64,000 nucleotides of DNA from RUG563 sp045590215 (GCA_045590215.1 JAZNQO010000029.1:29050-93049); one strand, 5' to 3'. Counted from the stretch's first letter, positions 8,502 through 16,107 are shown. Program-made: numbers and translations. The notes: generated by a model not told the origin, from the letters alone.

Positions 8502-9218
8502 ATGCCTGCATTGGAAGCCTATCATCGCTCGCTCAATTATTCCTATGCCCCCGGCGTTTTTCCGGCCATGGAAGCCATGACCAAGGCTCCCCATCTGGTA
8601 AGGCGGCTGCTGCTGTCCTCCAAGGGCTTGGAAAGCAAGGGCACAGAAAAGCTTACAGCCTTGGCAAATCAGCATCACATCCGCATCGAAACGGCGGATA
8701 AAGTGCTTTCCCGTATTTCCGGCAAGGACAACTGCTTTGCCGCCGCTGTTTTTGAAAAAAGCCCATCTGCGCTGCTGCCTCATGACCATGTGGTGCTGCA
8801 TCATATTTCCGATGCAGGAAATCTGGGCACCATCCTGCGCACGGCTCTTGGGCTCGGCTTCCTCGATATCGCCATCATCCGCCCGGCAACGGATGTGTAT
8901 GACCCCAAAGTAATCCGCTCCAGCATGGGGGCCATTTTCTCCCTGCGGGTTCGGGAATATGAGGATTTTAACAGCTATCGCCAGGCTTTCCCTGGCCATC
9001 AATTGTACCCCTTCATGCTGGATGGGTCTGTTCTCTTGGAAGATGCGGCGAAGGATATCAAACGCCCCTGCGCCCTTGTGATGGGCAATGAGGGCAGCGG
9101 CCTGCCGGCAGAATTTGCTCAAATGGGGCAGGCGGTACGCATCCCCCACTCCAACGATATTGACTCTTTGAACCTTGCCATTGCCACCGCCATCGGCATG
9201 TATACTTTCAAAAAATAA
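8502..9218 (+). CDS. TrmH/SpoU family RNA 2'-O-methyltransferase
   Basis: A 238-residue SpoU-type methyltransferase using S-adenosylmethionine on rRNA or tRNA. The three diagnostic SPOUT motifs are present: SDAGNLGTILRTA (motif 1, about 106-118), LVMGNEGSGLP (motif 2), and IPHSNDIDSLNLAIATAIGMY (motif 3). An N-terminal substrate-binding region of about 95 residues is divergent, so the RNA target cannot be named. It follows the dehydrogenase by 13 bp with an AGGAGG site and is part of the helicase operon. Confidence 0.87.
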   Translation: MPALEAYHRSLNYSYAPGVFPAMEAMTKAPHLVRRLLLSSKGLESKGTEKLTALANQHHIRIETADKVLSRISGKDNCFAAAVFEKSPSALLPHDHVVLHHISDAGNLGTILRTALGLGFLDIAIIRPATDVYDPKVIRSSMGAIFSLRVREYEDFNSYRQAFPGHQLYPFMLDGSVLLEDAAKDIKRPCALVMGNEGSGLPAEFAQMGQAVRIPHSNDIDSLNLAIATAIGMYTFKK

Positions 9219-9233
9219 CCGGAGGATAAAAAA

Positions 9234-9782
9234 ATGACGGATCGTGAAATGATTTATGCGCAAGTAACCAAAGCCCTGCTGGATCTGAAAATCGCAGCCA
9301 AATTGCATCCCGGTGCGCAGGTGGTCATCGGCTGCTCCACCAGCGAAGTGGCCGGGGGTAAAATCGGAAAAAACAGCGTGCCGGAAATTGGCGAATGGAT
9401 TGCCGAAGCCGTCCTGAACTATTGCAAAAACGCCTCCCTGACCCCCATTTTCCAGTGCTGCGAGCATCTGAACCGCTCCCTTGTGATGGAAAAGGAAATG
9501 GCCGAAAAGGCAGGCTATACGCAGGTTTGCGCTATTCCCCAGCCCAAGGCTGGCGGCAGCGTGCCTTCCGCCGCATGGAAGCGGATGGAAAACCCCTGCC
9601 TTGTGATGGCGGTGCAGGCAAACGCCGGTATTGATATCGGCAATACCCTCATCGGCATGCACTTAAAGCCCGTGGCCGTACCTTTCCGAGGCAAAATTGA
9701 TAAGGTAGGCAATGCGCCAGTGGTATGCGCTTATTCCCGTCTTCCCTATGTAGGCGGCGAAAGAGCAGTTTATACAGAATAA
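9234..9782 (+). CDS. UPF0340 (YwlG/DUF436) family protein
   Basis: A 182-residue conserved protein of unknown function, recognised by the segments VVIGCSTSEVAGGKIG, PIFQCCEHLNRSLV, PQPKAGGSVPSAAW and VQANAGIDIGNTLIGMHLKPVAVP. The family is widespread in Firmicutes and usually about 180 residues, as here. It lies 15 bp behind the SpoU gene with a GGAGG site, so it is the last gene of the helicase operon. A new promoter for the ferredoxin begins immediately after it. Confidence 0.85.
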   Translation: MTDREMIYAQVTKALLDLKIAAKLHPGAQVVIGCSTSEVAGGKIGKNSVPEIGEWIAEAVLNYCKNASLTPIFQCCEHLNRSLVMEKEMAEKAGYTQVCAIPQPKAGGSVPSAAWKRMENPCLVMAVQANAGIDIGNTLIGMHLKPVAVPFRGKIDKVGNAPVVCAYSRLPYVGGERAVYTE

Positions 9783-9796
9783 TCTCTCCTGAGCCC

Positions 9797-9825
9797 TTGC
9801 ATTTTTATCACAATAGGCGTATAAT
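9797..9825 (+). promoter_or_regulatory. Promoter of the ferredoxin gene
   Basis: TTGCAT (9797-9802), 17-bp spacer, TATAAT (9820-9825), 43 bp before the start codon. Confidence 0.75.
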
Positions 9826-9868
9826 ATCATCAACGCGAAAGCGAAATTCGTTGTGGAGGTAAACTATT

Positions 9869-10039
9869 ATGGCTTTCAAAATCAGTGATGCTTGCATCGC
9901 TTGCGGTGCCTGCGCTGCCGAATGCCCCGTTGAAGCTATCATCGAAGGTGATGGCAAGTTTGAAATCGACGCTGACAAGTGCATCGAATGCGGTGCTTGC
10001 GCTGATGCCTGCCCCGTTGGTGCTCCCGAACAGGCTTAA
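9869..10039 (+). CDS. 2[4Fe-4S] ferredoxin
   Basis: A 56-residue clostridial-type ferredoxin. Two symmetric cluster motifs are complete: CIACGACAAECP (residues 9-20) and CIECGACADACP (38-49), each CxxCxxCxxxCP. It carries low-potential electrons for anaerobic metabolism. GGAGG lies eight bases before the ATG. It is monocistronic, with its own promoter and a strong terminator. Confidence 0.95.
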   Translation: MAFKISDACIACGACAAECPVEAIIEGDGKFEIDADKCIECGACADACPVGAPEQA

Positions 10040-10094
10040 TCAAAGCAATTAGGGAAAGGATGGCGTGCATGCTCCATGCGCTGCCGCCCTTGAA

Positions 10095-10136
10095 AATAAG
10101 CGGTGCCCGGTTCTTTCCGGCACTGCTTATTTTTTG
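10095..10136 (+). terminator. Terminator of the ferredoxin gene
   Basis: AATAAGC / GCTTATT outer stem with GTGCC / GGCAC inner stem, then T6. Confidence 0.85.
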
Positions 10137-10209
10137 TCCCATTTCGCCAAATATCCCATGATATTGTGGAAAGAATTCAATTGCAATACAAATTATTGAA
10201 AGAAAACAC

Positions 10210-10237
10210 TTGCCTCTTGGCTAAAATTTGTTATAAT
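10210..10237 (+). promoter_or_regulatory. Promoter of the membrane protein gene
   Basis: TTGCCT (10210-10215), 16-bp spacer, TATAAT (10232-10237), 32 bp before the start codon. Confidence 0.6.
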
Positions 10238-10269
10238 AGAGGTATCCTATCAATAAAGGAGCGTTCGTC

Positions 10270-11106
10270 ATGTCTGAAACCAAGAAAACCAAGAGAATTA
10301 TTTCTGCCGATGACGGCAAGGAAGTAAAAGCCGGTTCCAGAAAACGCCCGGCCAAGCAGGCCGCCCCCGTTGGCAATGCCACGGGCCTGCGCATTGGGGC
10401 TGTGGTGCTGTGGGTTGCTGCCATCGCTTTTGAAGTGCTGGCCATCCTCATCCTCACCGGTAACATCAACTGGACCTTTATGCCTGCCATGACCCAGCTG
10501 ATCATCGCCCTGGTGCTGGATCTCATCTGCGTTATCGCCGGTTCCCTGCTGTGGAAAAAGGCCAACCGCATCAAGCCTGCCAGCGAAAAGAACAAGCTCA
10601 AGTTCTGGCTGTGGAATAACATGGGCGTTATCGTGGCCGCTTTCGCTTTCATTCCCTTCGTCATCATTGCCCTGACGGATAAGAAAGCGGATAAGAAAAC
10701 CAAGTCCATCGCCGTGGTGGTGGCTGTGATCGCCCTGCTGATCGGCGGTCTGGTGAGCTATGATTTCGATCCCGTTTCCCAGGAAGATCTGGCCGCTGCC
10801 TCCGCCGCCATCACCGATGACGTGTACTGGAGCACCTTCGGCAAGGTTTACCACACCAGTGCCGAATGCCACGCCCTGAACGTATCCGAAGAATTGACCT
10901 ACGGCACCGTGGAGCAGGCCATCGCTGCCAACCGCACCCGTCTTTGCGCCTACTGCGCCAAGCGTGACGCCATCGAAGGCGTTGTGACGGACGGCGATGT
11001 GGCCGACGTTGTGCTGACGGAAGAAGATGCCGCTGCCATTGATGCTGCCGAAGAAACGGTGGAAGAAGTAGTGGAAGAAACAGTGGAAGAAGTTCCTGCC
11101 GCCTGA
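10270..11106 (+). CDS. Four-helix membrane protein with C-terminal Cys/His cluster and acidic tail
   Basis: A 278-residue protein without a named family. A basic N-terminus (about 1-38) precedes four likely membrane helices near 41-63, 76-94, 117-135 and 146-163. The following soluble part has VYHTSAECHAL (His195, Cys200, His201) and RLCAYCAKR (Cys226, Cys229). That pattern resembles small zinc-binding modules such as the Ada N-terminal metal site. The tail is nearly all acidic and repetitive (EETVEEVVEETVEEV). It could be a metal- or redox-sensing membrane protein; this is inference. Single gene with its own promoter and terminator. Confidence 0.7.
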   Translation: MSETKKTKRIISADDGKEVKAGSRKRPAKQAAPVGNATGLRIGAVVLWVAAIAFEVLAILILTGNINWTFMPAMTQLIIALVLDLICVIAGSLLWKKANRIKPASEKNKLKFWLWNNMGVIVAAFAFIPFVIIALTDKKADKKTKSIAVVVAVIALLIGGLVSYDFDPVSQEDLAAASAAITDDVYWSTFGKVYHTSAECHALNVSEELTYGTVEQAIAANRTRLCAYCAKRDAIEGVVTDGDVADVVLTEEDAAAIDAAEETVEEVVEETVEEVPAA

Positions 11107-11123
11107 CATCCCATCAATCAAAA

Positions 11124-11158
11124 AGCCTTGAATCCAAGCGATTCAAGGCTCTTTTTTT
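11124..11158 (+). terminator. Terminator of the membrane protein gene
   Basis: Perfect 10-bp stem AGCCTTGAAT / ATTCAAGGCT followed by CT7. It lies between convergent genes and ends 9 bp before the neighbour's stop. Confidence 0.85.
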
Positions 11159-11166
11159 GTTTTGTT

Positions 11167-12063
11167 TTACCAAGTAAAGCTGCCCATGCGCATCACGGAA
11201 GGATCAATGCTCTTCAAATCCTTGGCACAGGTCATGGCCATGGTATAGCGCAAGTCCTTGGTGATTTCCTCAATGCTTTCCCGGACGCCCTCTGCGCCCT
11301 TTTCGCCCAGCCGCTTCATCAAAGGCCGGCCAATGCAGCAGGCTTTCGCCCCAAGGGCAAGGCACTTATACACGTCAATACCGCTTTCCAGGCTGCAATC
11401 CACAAACACTTCCATGCTTTCCCCCACGGCCTGCATGATTTCCGGCAGCACCATCAGCGGCGGCAGGGAAAATTGCAGCCGTCCGTTGTGATGGGACACC
11501 ACAATGCCCTTGACCCCGGCTTCCTTGCATTTCAGCGCATCCTGCACGCTGAGCACGCCTTTAATCACAAAGGGCAGCTTGGTGGACGCCACATATTGTT
11601 TCAATTCTTCCGTGGTCAAAGGATACATATCCAGCCCTTCCACGCAGTCATAGCCGCTTTTGCTGAAAGCATGGTCAATATCCATGCCCACAGCCAATGC
11701 GCCATAGCGTTCCGCATGCTGAATTTTATGGTAAATGCTGTCTCTATCCTTATAGGTTTTGATGATTTTGACCACTTTAGCCCCGGTATCAATCATACCC
11801 TCCAGTTCTTCCTCCGGGCCCATACCGCTGAAGGTGACGGCGTTCATCTGGGCAGCACCCCTCGCCATTTCCACCATGCCATTCTCCCATGTGCGGTGCA
11901 GATGGGAAAGAGCCGCCGTCATCACCGGCGTATCAAAATGCGCCCCGAACAAATCCATACTAGTGTCCGGCAGCACGCTGTCCAGATGCCTCACTTCCAA
12001 TAAGAGGCTGTCTAAATATGCTCTGGTAATAAAATCCGAAGAACCCGTCTTTCTCTCCATCAT
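11167..12063 (-). CDS. FMN-dependent alpha-hydroxyacid dehydrogenase/oxidase family protein
   Basis: A 298-residue TIM-barrel flavoenzyme of the lactate oxidase/glycolate oxidase family. The catalytic region FVIKGVLSVQDALKCKEAG followed by GIVVSHHNGR supplies the FMN-contact Lys and the substrate-binding His-Arg pair. VDCSLESGIDVYKCLALGA and IGRPLM form the phosphate-binding end of the barrel. It is shorter than typical oxidases (about 350-380) because the N-terminal part is reduced, a form common in anaerobes where oxidase activity is doubtful. Start chosen at the first of two Met codons behind CGGAGGAAAAG; upstream codons lack support. Confidence 0.82.
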   Translation of the reverse strand: MMERKTGSSDFITRAYLDSLLLEVRHLDSVLPDTSMDLFGAHFDTPVMTAALSHLHRTWENGMVEMARGAAQMNAVTFSGMGPEEELEGMIDTGAKVVKIIKTYKDRDSIYHKIQHAERYGALAVGMDIDHAFSKSGYDCVEGLDMYPLTTEELKQYVASTKLPFVIKGVLSVQDALKCKEAGVKGIVVSHHNGRLQFSLPPLMVLPEIMQAVGESMEVFVDCSLESGIDVYKCLALGAKACCIGRPLMKRLGEKGAEGVRESIEEITKDLRYTMAMTCAKDLKSIDPSVMRMGSFTW

Positions 12064-12165
12064 CTTTTCCTCCGTTTTTTTGTTATATAGGTTATTCCCT
12101 GCCCTGCCGCCTTTTCCTGCATTTTTCTTGGACAAAAACAAAAATCCTGCTGCAATTTTTGGCCA

Positions 12166-12191
12166 CTAAAAGCCTGCCTTCCCCTGGCAGG
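12166..12191 (-). terminator. Terminator behind the HTH remnant
   Basis: Minus-strand stem CCTGCC / GGCAGG with loop AGGGGAA, followed by CTTTTAG. Confidence 0.6.
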
Positions 12192-12195
12192 TTTC

Positions 12196-12282
12196 TTACA
12201 GCATCTGCTCTTCGTCCGACGGCACATTTTCCATCCCATCGCTGATATTGCAATGCAACACTCTGCACAAACCATTCATGGT
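12196..12282 (-). pseudogene. C-terminal remnant of a small Cro/CI-type (YozG-like) regulator
   Basis: About 27 codons on the minus strand end in LCRVLHCNISDGMENVPSDE and a TAA stop. This is the usual tail of 70-residue XRE regulators (form KICKALxCxIxDIMEyxPDE). The helix-turn-helix itself is gone. The upstream end runs directly into the integrase remnant on the other strand, marking a deletion junction near 12280. A terminator still follows the stop. Confidence 0.55.
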
Positions 12283-12530
12283 GGTCACGGCGATATGAAG
12301 CACTGCGCTATCAGATGCGCAGACTGTGCGAAGAAGCAAAGGCATAGTATCGCAGCGAACATGTTTTCAGGCACACATTCGCTACAAACTGCTATCACAA
12401 AGGCATTGATGTGAAGATACTTTCACGCCTCTTGGGTCATGCTGATGTGAATATCACCTATAACCTTTACATTCACCTGTATGGTGATGGGTTTGATGAA
12501 ATGTATGAGGCTTTGGTGGGGAATGTGTGA
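12276..12530 (+). pseudogene. Tyrosine recombinase (phage-type integrase) C-terminal remnant
   Basis: An uninterrupted 57-codon tail (12360-12530) contains HVFRHTFAT (HxxR of the active site), LLGHADVNITYNLYIHL (His and the nucleophilic Tyr region) and the final stop. Upstream in the same frame SRRYEALRYQMRRLCEEAKA is interrupted by a single TAG at 12345, then resumes. The catalytic core before about 12276 is absent. Family members excise and insert elements at tRNA genes, which fits the adjacent tRNA-Trp repeats. The stop codon and the missing first part mean it is inactive. Confidence 0.75.
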
Positions 12531-12538
12531 TGGCATAG

Positions 12539-12569
12539 AAAAAGAACCAGTCTCTTTCGAAACCGGTTC
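12539..12569 (-). terminator. Displaced tRNA-Trp terminator
   Basis: Minus-strand stem GAACCGGTTTC / GACTGGTTC followed by T5. It directly follows the partial tRNA-Trp copy and is probably the original chromosomal terminator before insertion. Confidence 0.65.
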
Positions 12570-12612
12570 TTCTGGCAGGGGCACTAGGACTCGAACCCAG
12601 AACAAAGGTTTT
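12565..12612. repeat. Left 48-bp direct repeat (att-like copy of tRNA-Trp 3' half)
   Basis: All 48 bases are identical to 13748-13795, which is the 3' half of tRNA-Trp from the anticodon loop through CCA plus 8 bp. The period is 1183 bp. This is the signature of a site-specific insertion into a tRNA gene. Confidence 0.85.
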
Positions 12613-12635
12613 TAAAACTCAAAATGCAGATGCTG

Positions 12636-13703
12636 TCACCCTCGATTTTGCAGTGACAAAAAGGTTCTTATGCGAGGGGAAATATATTTCATGTGAATAT
12701 CGGCAAATACAATACCGATGTAATATGAGGTGATAACAGAAAGTGTGCAGTAAAGAACACAGGAGATAAAAGGCACCGGTATTATAGTTTGGATGATCTG
12801 ATATATGTATCTTCCAATCCAAAAGAAGGCCATCTGAGCATACATGATATAGTACGTTGATCGACCGGCTTTCTCCATTACAACATTAAGAAAACCATGA
12901 AATCTGAAATTACGGAATTTTAGAATAAGATAATACAAAATAGGATAAATAAAGAAAGCTGTCATCATTGATGTTGTAGACCATCGTGTGAAAATGCGGT
13001 AGGAATAGTTGGGAAATAGTATAGGAAGCAAAACATAAACCAAACCACCTATAAACATTATCAGTATTTGCTTACCTCCTTTTTTTTCAGATTCAATTTG
13101 ATCATACATATATATACCAAGCACTATATGAGTTAAATAACGCAAAATGCAGGAACGATAAATAAATGAATCGGCTGAAACACCAAGGAAATTATAAAAG
13201 AGTTCGAACAGAAGTGTAGCGCAACTGATATAGAACACTGAAAGCCCACGTGTTTTCTTCCATAGACAATAAACCAATGGAGCGATAAAAACAAACTGCA
13301 CCATAATTGCACAGTAATAAGAACCTGCTCCATATGAACCCAAAATAAAGTTTTTGAATATAGAAAACAATGTTGTAAATGTGCTGCCATTTGTGAAATG
13401 ACGTAGATGAACTACCGTGTGTAAAATCCAAGTTATTAATGCAGGAACAATAATCTGTTCAAACTTCCGAAGCAAAGTAGGCACTGCATACATTTCTTTC
13501 ATACTAGGCTTCTTTTTGTTGGAAGATGCAGCAAACATGTAGCCGCTAATCGTAATAAAAATAGGAACAGCCATCTGAAGTAAACAGTTGTATAGTACGG
13601 TATTGGATGCAAACACATCTGTGTGAAGCAGGATAACAAATAATATAGCAATCGCTTTAAAATAGTCGAACAAAACAATCCTTTGCTGATACCTTGCTTT
13701 CAT
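12636..13703 (-). CDS. Acyltransferase family 3 membrane protein (OafA/WecH-like)
   Basis: A 355-residue polytopic protein with about ten membrane helices. It opens with RIVLFDYFKAIAILFVILLH, whose final His (residue 27) is the conserved active-site residue of acyltransferase_3 enzymes. Family members transfer acetyl or other acyl groups to exported polysaccharides. The gene is markedly AT-rich compared with its neighbours and is the only gene between the two tRNA-Trp repeats. Only about 45 bp separate it from tRNA-Trp, so no separate promoter is visible and it may depend on read-through. Phage-carried O-acetyltransferases at tRNA sites are a known parallel. Start supported by GAGGGGG. Confidence 0.85.
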   Translation of the reverse strand: MKARYQQRIVLFDYFKAIAILFVILLHTDVFASNTVLYNCLLQMAVPIFITISGYMFAASSNKKKPSMKEMYAVPTLLRKFEQIIVPALITWILHTVVHLRHFTNGSTFTTLFSIFKNFILGSYGAGSYYCAIMVQFVFIAPLVYCLWKKTRGLSVFYISCATLLFELFYNFLGVSADSFIYRSCILRYLTHIVLGIYMYDQIESEKKGGKQILIMFIGGLVYVLLPILFPNYSYRIFTRWSTTSMMTAFFIYPILYYLILKFRNFRFHGFLNVVMEKAGRSTYYIMYAQMAFFWIGRYIYQIIQTIIPVPFISCVLYCTLSVITSYYIGIVFADIHMKYISPRIRTFLSLQNRG

Positions 13704-13726
13704 GCATTTTCCCCCTCAATAAAATA

Positions 13727-13752
13727 GAAAGAACCCGAACGAATTCGGGTTC
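13727..13752 (-). terminator. Terminator-like hairpin after tRNA-Trp
   Basis: Minus-strand stem GAACCCGAA / TTCGGGTTC followed by TTTC. It belongs to the inserted segment and replaces the original terminator now at 12539-12569. Confidence 0.6.
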
Positions 13753-13795
13753 TTCTGGCAGGGGCACTAGGACTCGAACCCAGAACAAAGGTTTT
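13748..13795. repeat. Right 48-bp direct repeat inside tRNA-Trp
   Basis: Identical to 12565-12612. It covers the tRNA 3' half, so insertion leaves the tRNA intact. Confidence 0.85.
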
Positions 13796-13829
13796 GGAGA
13801 CCCACGTGTTACCATTACACCATACCCCT
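13756..13829 (-). tRNA. tRNA-Trp (anticodon CCA)
   Basis: A 74-nt cloverleaf with encoded CCA. Acceptor AGGGGTA pairs with TGCCCCT, the D arm is GTGT/ACAC, the anticodon loop CTCCAAA contains CCA, and the T arm has GGTTCGAGTCC. The outer anticodon-stem pair is a T-T mismatch next to a G-T wobble, slightly irregular but otherwise standard. Confidence 0.93.
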
Positions 13830-13851
13830 GTGTTGCGTGAACAACAGGTTT

Positions 13852-13880
13852 ATTATATCGTATATATTCACAAATGTCAA
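13852..13880 (-). promoter_or_regulatory. Promoter of tRNA-Trp
   Basis: Minus strand consensus TTGACA (13880-13875), 17-bp spacer, TATAAT (13857-13852), 22 bp before the tRNA. Confidence 0.85.
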
Positions 13881-13945
13881 TCCCTTTTTTGTTTTGAAAA
13901 GTTTCTTTTTTTTCGTATGTGGAAAATTTTTTGCCAAAAAAGTGA

Positions 13946-13974
13946 TTGACAGAGGCAGAAAAGTTGTGTATAAT
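13946..13974 (+). promoter_or_regulatory. Consensus promoter of guaB
   Basis: TTGACA (13946-13951), 17-bp spacer, TATAAT (13969-13974): a perfect sigma-A match, fitting high demand for guanine nucleotides. Confidence 0.9.
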
Positions 13975-14003
13975 TTGAAAAATTACACTAAAGGAGAGTG
14001 GAT

Positions 14004-15467
14004 TTGCCGATGCTGCAGAAGGTTGTGCGTGAAGGTCTTACTTTTGACGATGTTCTTCTGGTTCCCCGGAAGAGTGAAATTTTACCGAAGGATGTGTCTT
14101 TGGCCGTTCAGTTAACGCCCAAGATCAAGCTGAACATCCCCGTGCTCAGTGCCGCTATGGATACCGTAACGGACGCCCGGATGGCCATTGCCATGGCCCG
14201 TGAAGGCGGTTTGGGTGTGATTCATAAAAACATGTCTATCGAAGAGCAGGCCGCCCATGTGGACAAGGTAAAGCGCAGCGAACACGGCGTAATTACCGAT
14301 CCCTTCTTCCTCTCTCCCGAACATCTGATTTCCGATGCCAAGGCCCTCATGGCTCGCTATCGCATCAGCGGCGTGCCCATCACCGAAGGCAAAAAGCTGG
14401 TGGGCATCCTCACCAACCGTGACCTGCGCTTTGAAACGGATGATTCCCGTCCTATCGGCCAGGTGATGACCTCTAAAAATCTGGTCACGGCTCCCGAAGG
14501 CACCACGCTGGAAGAAGCCAAGGATATTCTGGCCATGCACCGCATTGAAAAGCTGCCCATCGTGGATAAGGATTTCAATCTCCGTGGTCTGATTACCATC
14601 AAAGATATCGAAAAGAGCAGCAAATATCCCAACAGTGCCAAGGACGATAACGGCCGCCTGCTGTGCGCCGCCGCCGTTGGCGTCAGCAAGGATGTCATGG
14701 CCCGCATTGATGCGCTGGTTGCTGCCAAGGTGGACGTCATCTCCATCGATACCGCTCACGGCCACAGCTTGGGCGTGCTGCGCACCATCGAAAGCATCCG
14801 CAAGGCCTATCCCAACATCCAGCTCTTTGCCGGTAACGTGGCCACCGCCGCTGCCACCCACGACCTCATCGCCGCCGGCGTTGACTGCGTGAAGGTTGGC
14901 ATCGGCCCCGGCTCCATCTGCACCACCCGTGTGGTGGCCGGCATCGGCGTGCCCCAGATTACCGCTGTAGCCGATTGCGCCGAAGAAGCCGATAAATACG
15001 GCATTCCCGTCATTTCCGACGGCGGCATCAAGTATTCCGGCGATATCCCCAAGGCCATCGCCGCCGGTGCCAAAGCCGTTATGCTGGGCAGCCTCTTCGC
15101 CGGTACCGAAGTAAGCCCCGGCGAAATGGAAATCTATCAGGGCCGCTCTTTCAAGAGCTACCGCGGCATGGGTTCCCTCGCCGCCATGGCCAACGGCTCC
15201 AAGGATCGCTATTTCCAGGAAGATGCCAAGAAACTGGTTCCCGAAGGCGTGGAAGGCCGTGTGCCCTATAAGGGTGCGCTGTCAGATACCGTGTTCCAGC
15301 TGATGGGCGGCCTGCGTGCCTCCATGGGCTATTGCGGCACCGCCACCATCGAAGACCTGCGCCAGAACGGCGAGTTCATCCGTATCACCAGTGCCGGTCT
15401 GCGTGAAAGCCATCCCCACGATATCTCCATCACCAAGGAAGCCCCCAACTATTCCAGCATGGGCTAA
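14004..15467 (+). CDS. guaB: Inosine-5'-monophosphate dehydrogenase
   Basis: About 487 residues; oxidises IMP to XMP with NAD+, the committed step of GMP synthesis. GLTFDDVLLVPRKSE opens the barrel. Two CBS domains occupy about residues 90-210 (for example LVTAPEGTTLEEAKDILAMHRIEKLPIVDKD, written here in part). The catalytic loop GPGSICTTRVVAG holds the nucleophilic Cys, and GYCGTATIEDL lies near the C-terminus. Start is ambiguous: GTG 13998 is too close to AAGGAG, ATG 14010 is rather far, and TTG 14004 has ideal spacing, so TTG is used. Flanked by a consensus promoter and a terminator. Confidence 0.95.
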   Translation: MPMLQKVVREGLTFDDVLLVPRKSEILPKDVSLAVQLTPKIKLNIPVLSAAMDTVTDARMAIAMAREGGLGVIHKNMSIEEQAAHVDKVKRSEHGVITDPFFLSPEHLISDAKALMARYRISGVPITEGKKLVGILTNRDLRFETDDSRPIGQVMTSKNLVTAPEGTTLEEAKDILAMHRIEKLPIVDKDFNLRGLITIKDIEKSSKYPNSAKDDNGRLLCAAAVGVSKDVMARIDALVAAKVDVISIDTAHGHSLGVLRTIESIRKAYPNIQLFAGNVATAAATHDLIAAGVDCVKVGIGPGSICTTRVVAGIGVPQITAVADCAEEADKYGIPVISDGGIKYSGDIPKAIAAGAKAVMLGSLFAGTEVSPGEMEIYQGRSFKSYRGMGSLAAMANGSKDRYFQEDAKKLVPEGVEGRVPYKGALSDTVFQLMGGLRASMGYCGTATIEDLRQNGEFIRITSAGLRESHPHDISITKEAPNYSSMG

Positions 15468-15481
15468 TCAAACGATTTTCG

Positions 15482-15516
15482 CTGCCTCAAGCAGAACGCT
15501 GTTTGGGGCAGTTTTT
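15482..15516 (+). terminator. Terminator of guaB
   Basis: CTGCCTCAAGCAG / CTGTTTGGGGCAG stem with AACG loop, followed by T5. Confidence 0.8.
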
Positions 15517-15543
15517 CTTTCCTAAAATGCAAAGGAGATTGCT

Positions 15544-16005
15544 ATGGATATTCGCATCTTAACGGAAACAGGCAGCTTTGCGGCGCGTGCTGGTGCGCTG
15601 ATTTTCCATGAAGGCAAATTGCTTGTCGCCTCTGCCAAGGGCGATTCCGATTTTTACACCATCGGTGGTAAAGTAAAAATCGGCGAAACGACGCAGGAAG
15701 CTGCCATCCGGGAAGCCAAAGAAGAAACGGGGCTTGATTTTAGCGTGGAGAGGCTGCTTTTTGTGCAGGAGCGGTTTTTCAACCATCAGGGAAAGCAGCA
15801 TCAGGAAATTGCTTTCTTTTACCTCATGCAGGGGGACGCCTCCTCCCTTTCGGAAGGAGCTGATACCGATCAGCCGGGCTTTGAAACGCTGCATTGGCTG
15901 CCTGTTGACCAATTACACCGCTATTCGCTGAAACCCGTTTTTCTGCAAAACGCCCTTTCCTCCCTGCCGGAGAACCCCTTGCATATCATTTCCGACGAAA
16001 GATAA
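15544..16005 (+). CDS. Nudix hydrolase
   Basis: A 153-residue Nudix enzyme with the complete box GX5EX7REUXEEXGU: GGKVKIGETTQEAAIREAKE followed by ETGL (about residues 41-64). These enzymes cleave nucleoside diphosphates linked to another group. The substrate is not deducible from sequence. AAAGGAG precedes the ATG. It follows guaB but is separated from it by a terminator. Confidence 0.88.
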   Translation: MDIRILTETGSFAARAGALIFHEGKLLVASAKGDSDFYTIGGKVKIGETTQEAAIREAKEETGLDFSVERLLFVQERFFNHQGKQHQEIAFFYLMQGDASSLSEGADTDQPGFETLHWLPVDQLHRYSLKPVFLQNALSSLPENPLHIISDER

Positions 16006-16042
16006 CGCACTTTCCCAATCCAAAACTTTTTCTTTTCCCCTG

Positions 16043-16071
16043 TTGACAAAGAAAGCAAAATGTGATATATA
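16043..16071 (+). promoter_or_regulatory. Promoter of the feo operon
   Basis: TTGACA (16043-16048), 17-bp spacer, TATATA (16066-16071). Initiation would fall at about 16078, inside the inverted repeat that follows. Confidence 0.65.
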
Positions 16072-16076
16072 TTCAG

Positions 16077-16107
16077 TTGGCCGATACTAACCGTTTGTGT
16101 CGGCCAA
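16077..16107. promoter_or_regulatory. Inverted repeat at the feo start site (operator or leader hairpin)
   Basis: Perfect 8-bp arms TTGGCCGA (16077-16084) and TCGGCCAA (16100-16107) around a 15-base loop. It begins six bases past the -10 box, so it could bind a metal-responsive repressor of the DtxR or Fur type, or fold in the 5' leader. No known iron-box consensus was recognised. Confidence 0.5.

Noticed and set aside
12570..12612. Second tRNA gene beside the acyltransferase
   Set aside because: Only the 3' half of tRNA-Trp is present; there is no 5' half, so it is an att copy rather than a tRNA.
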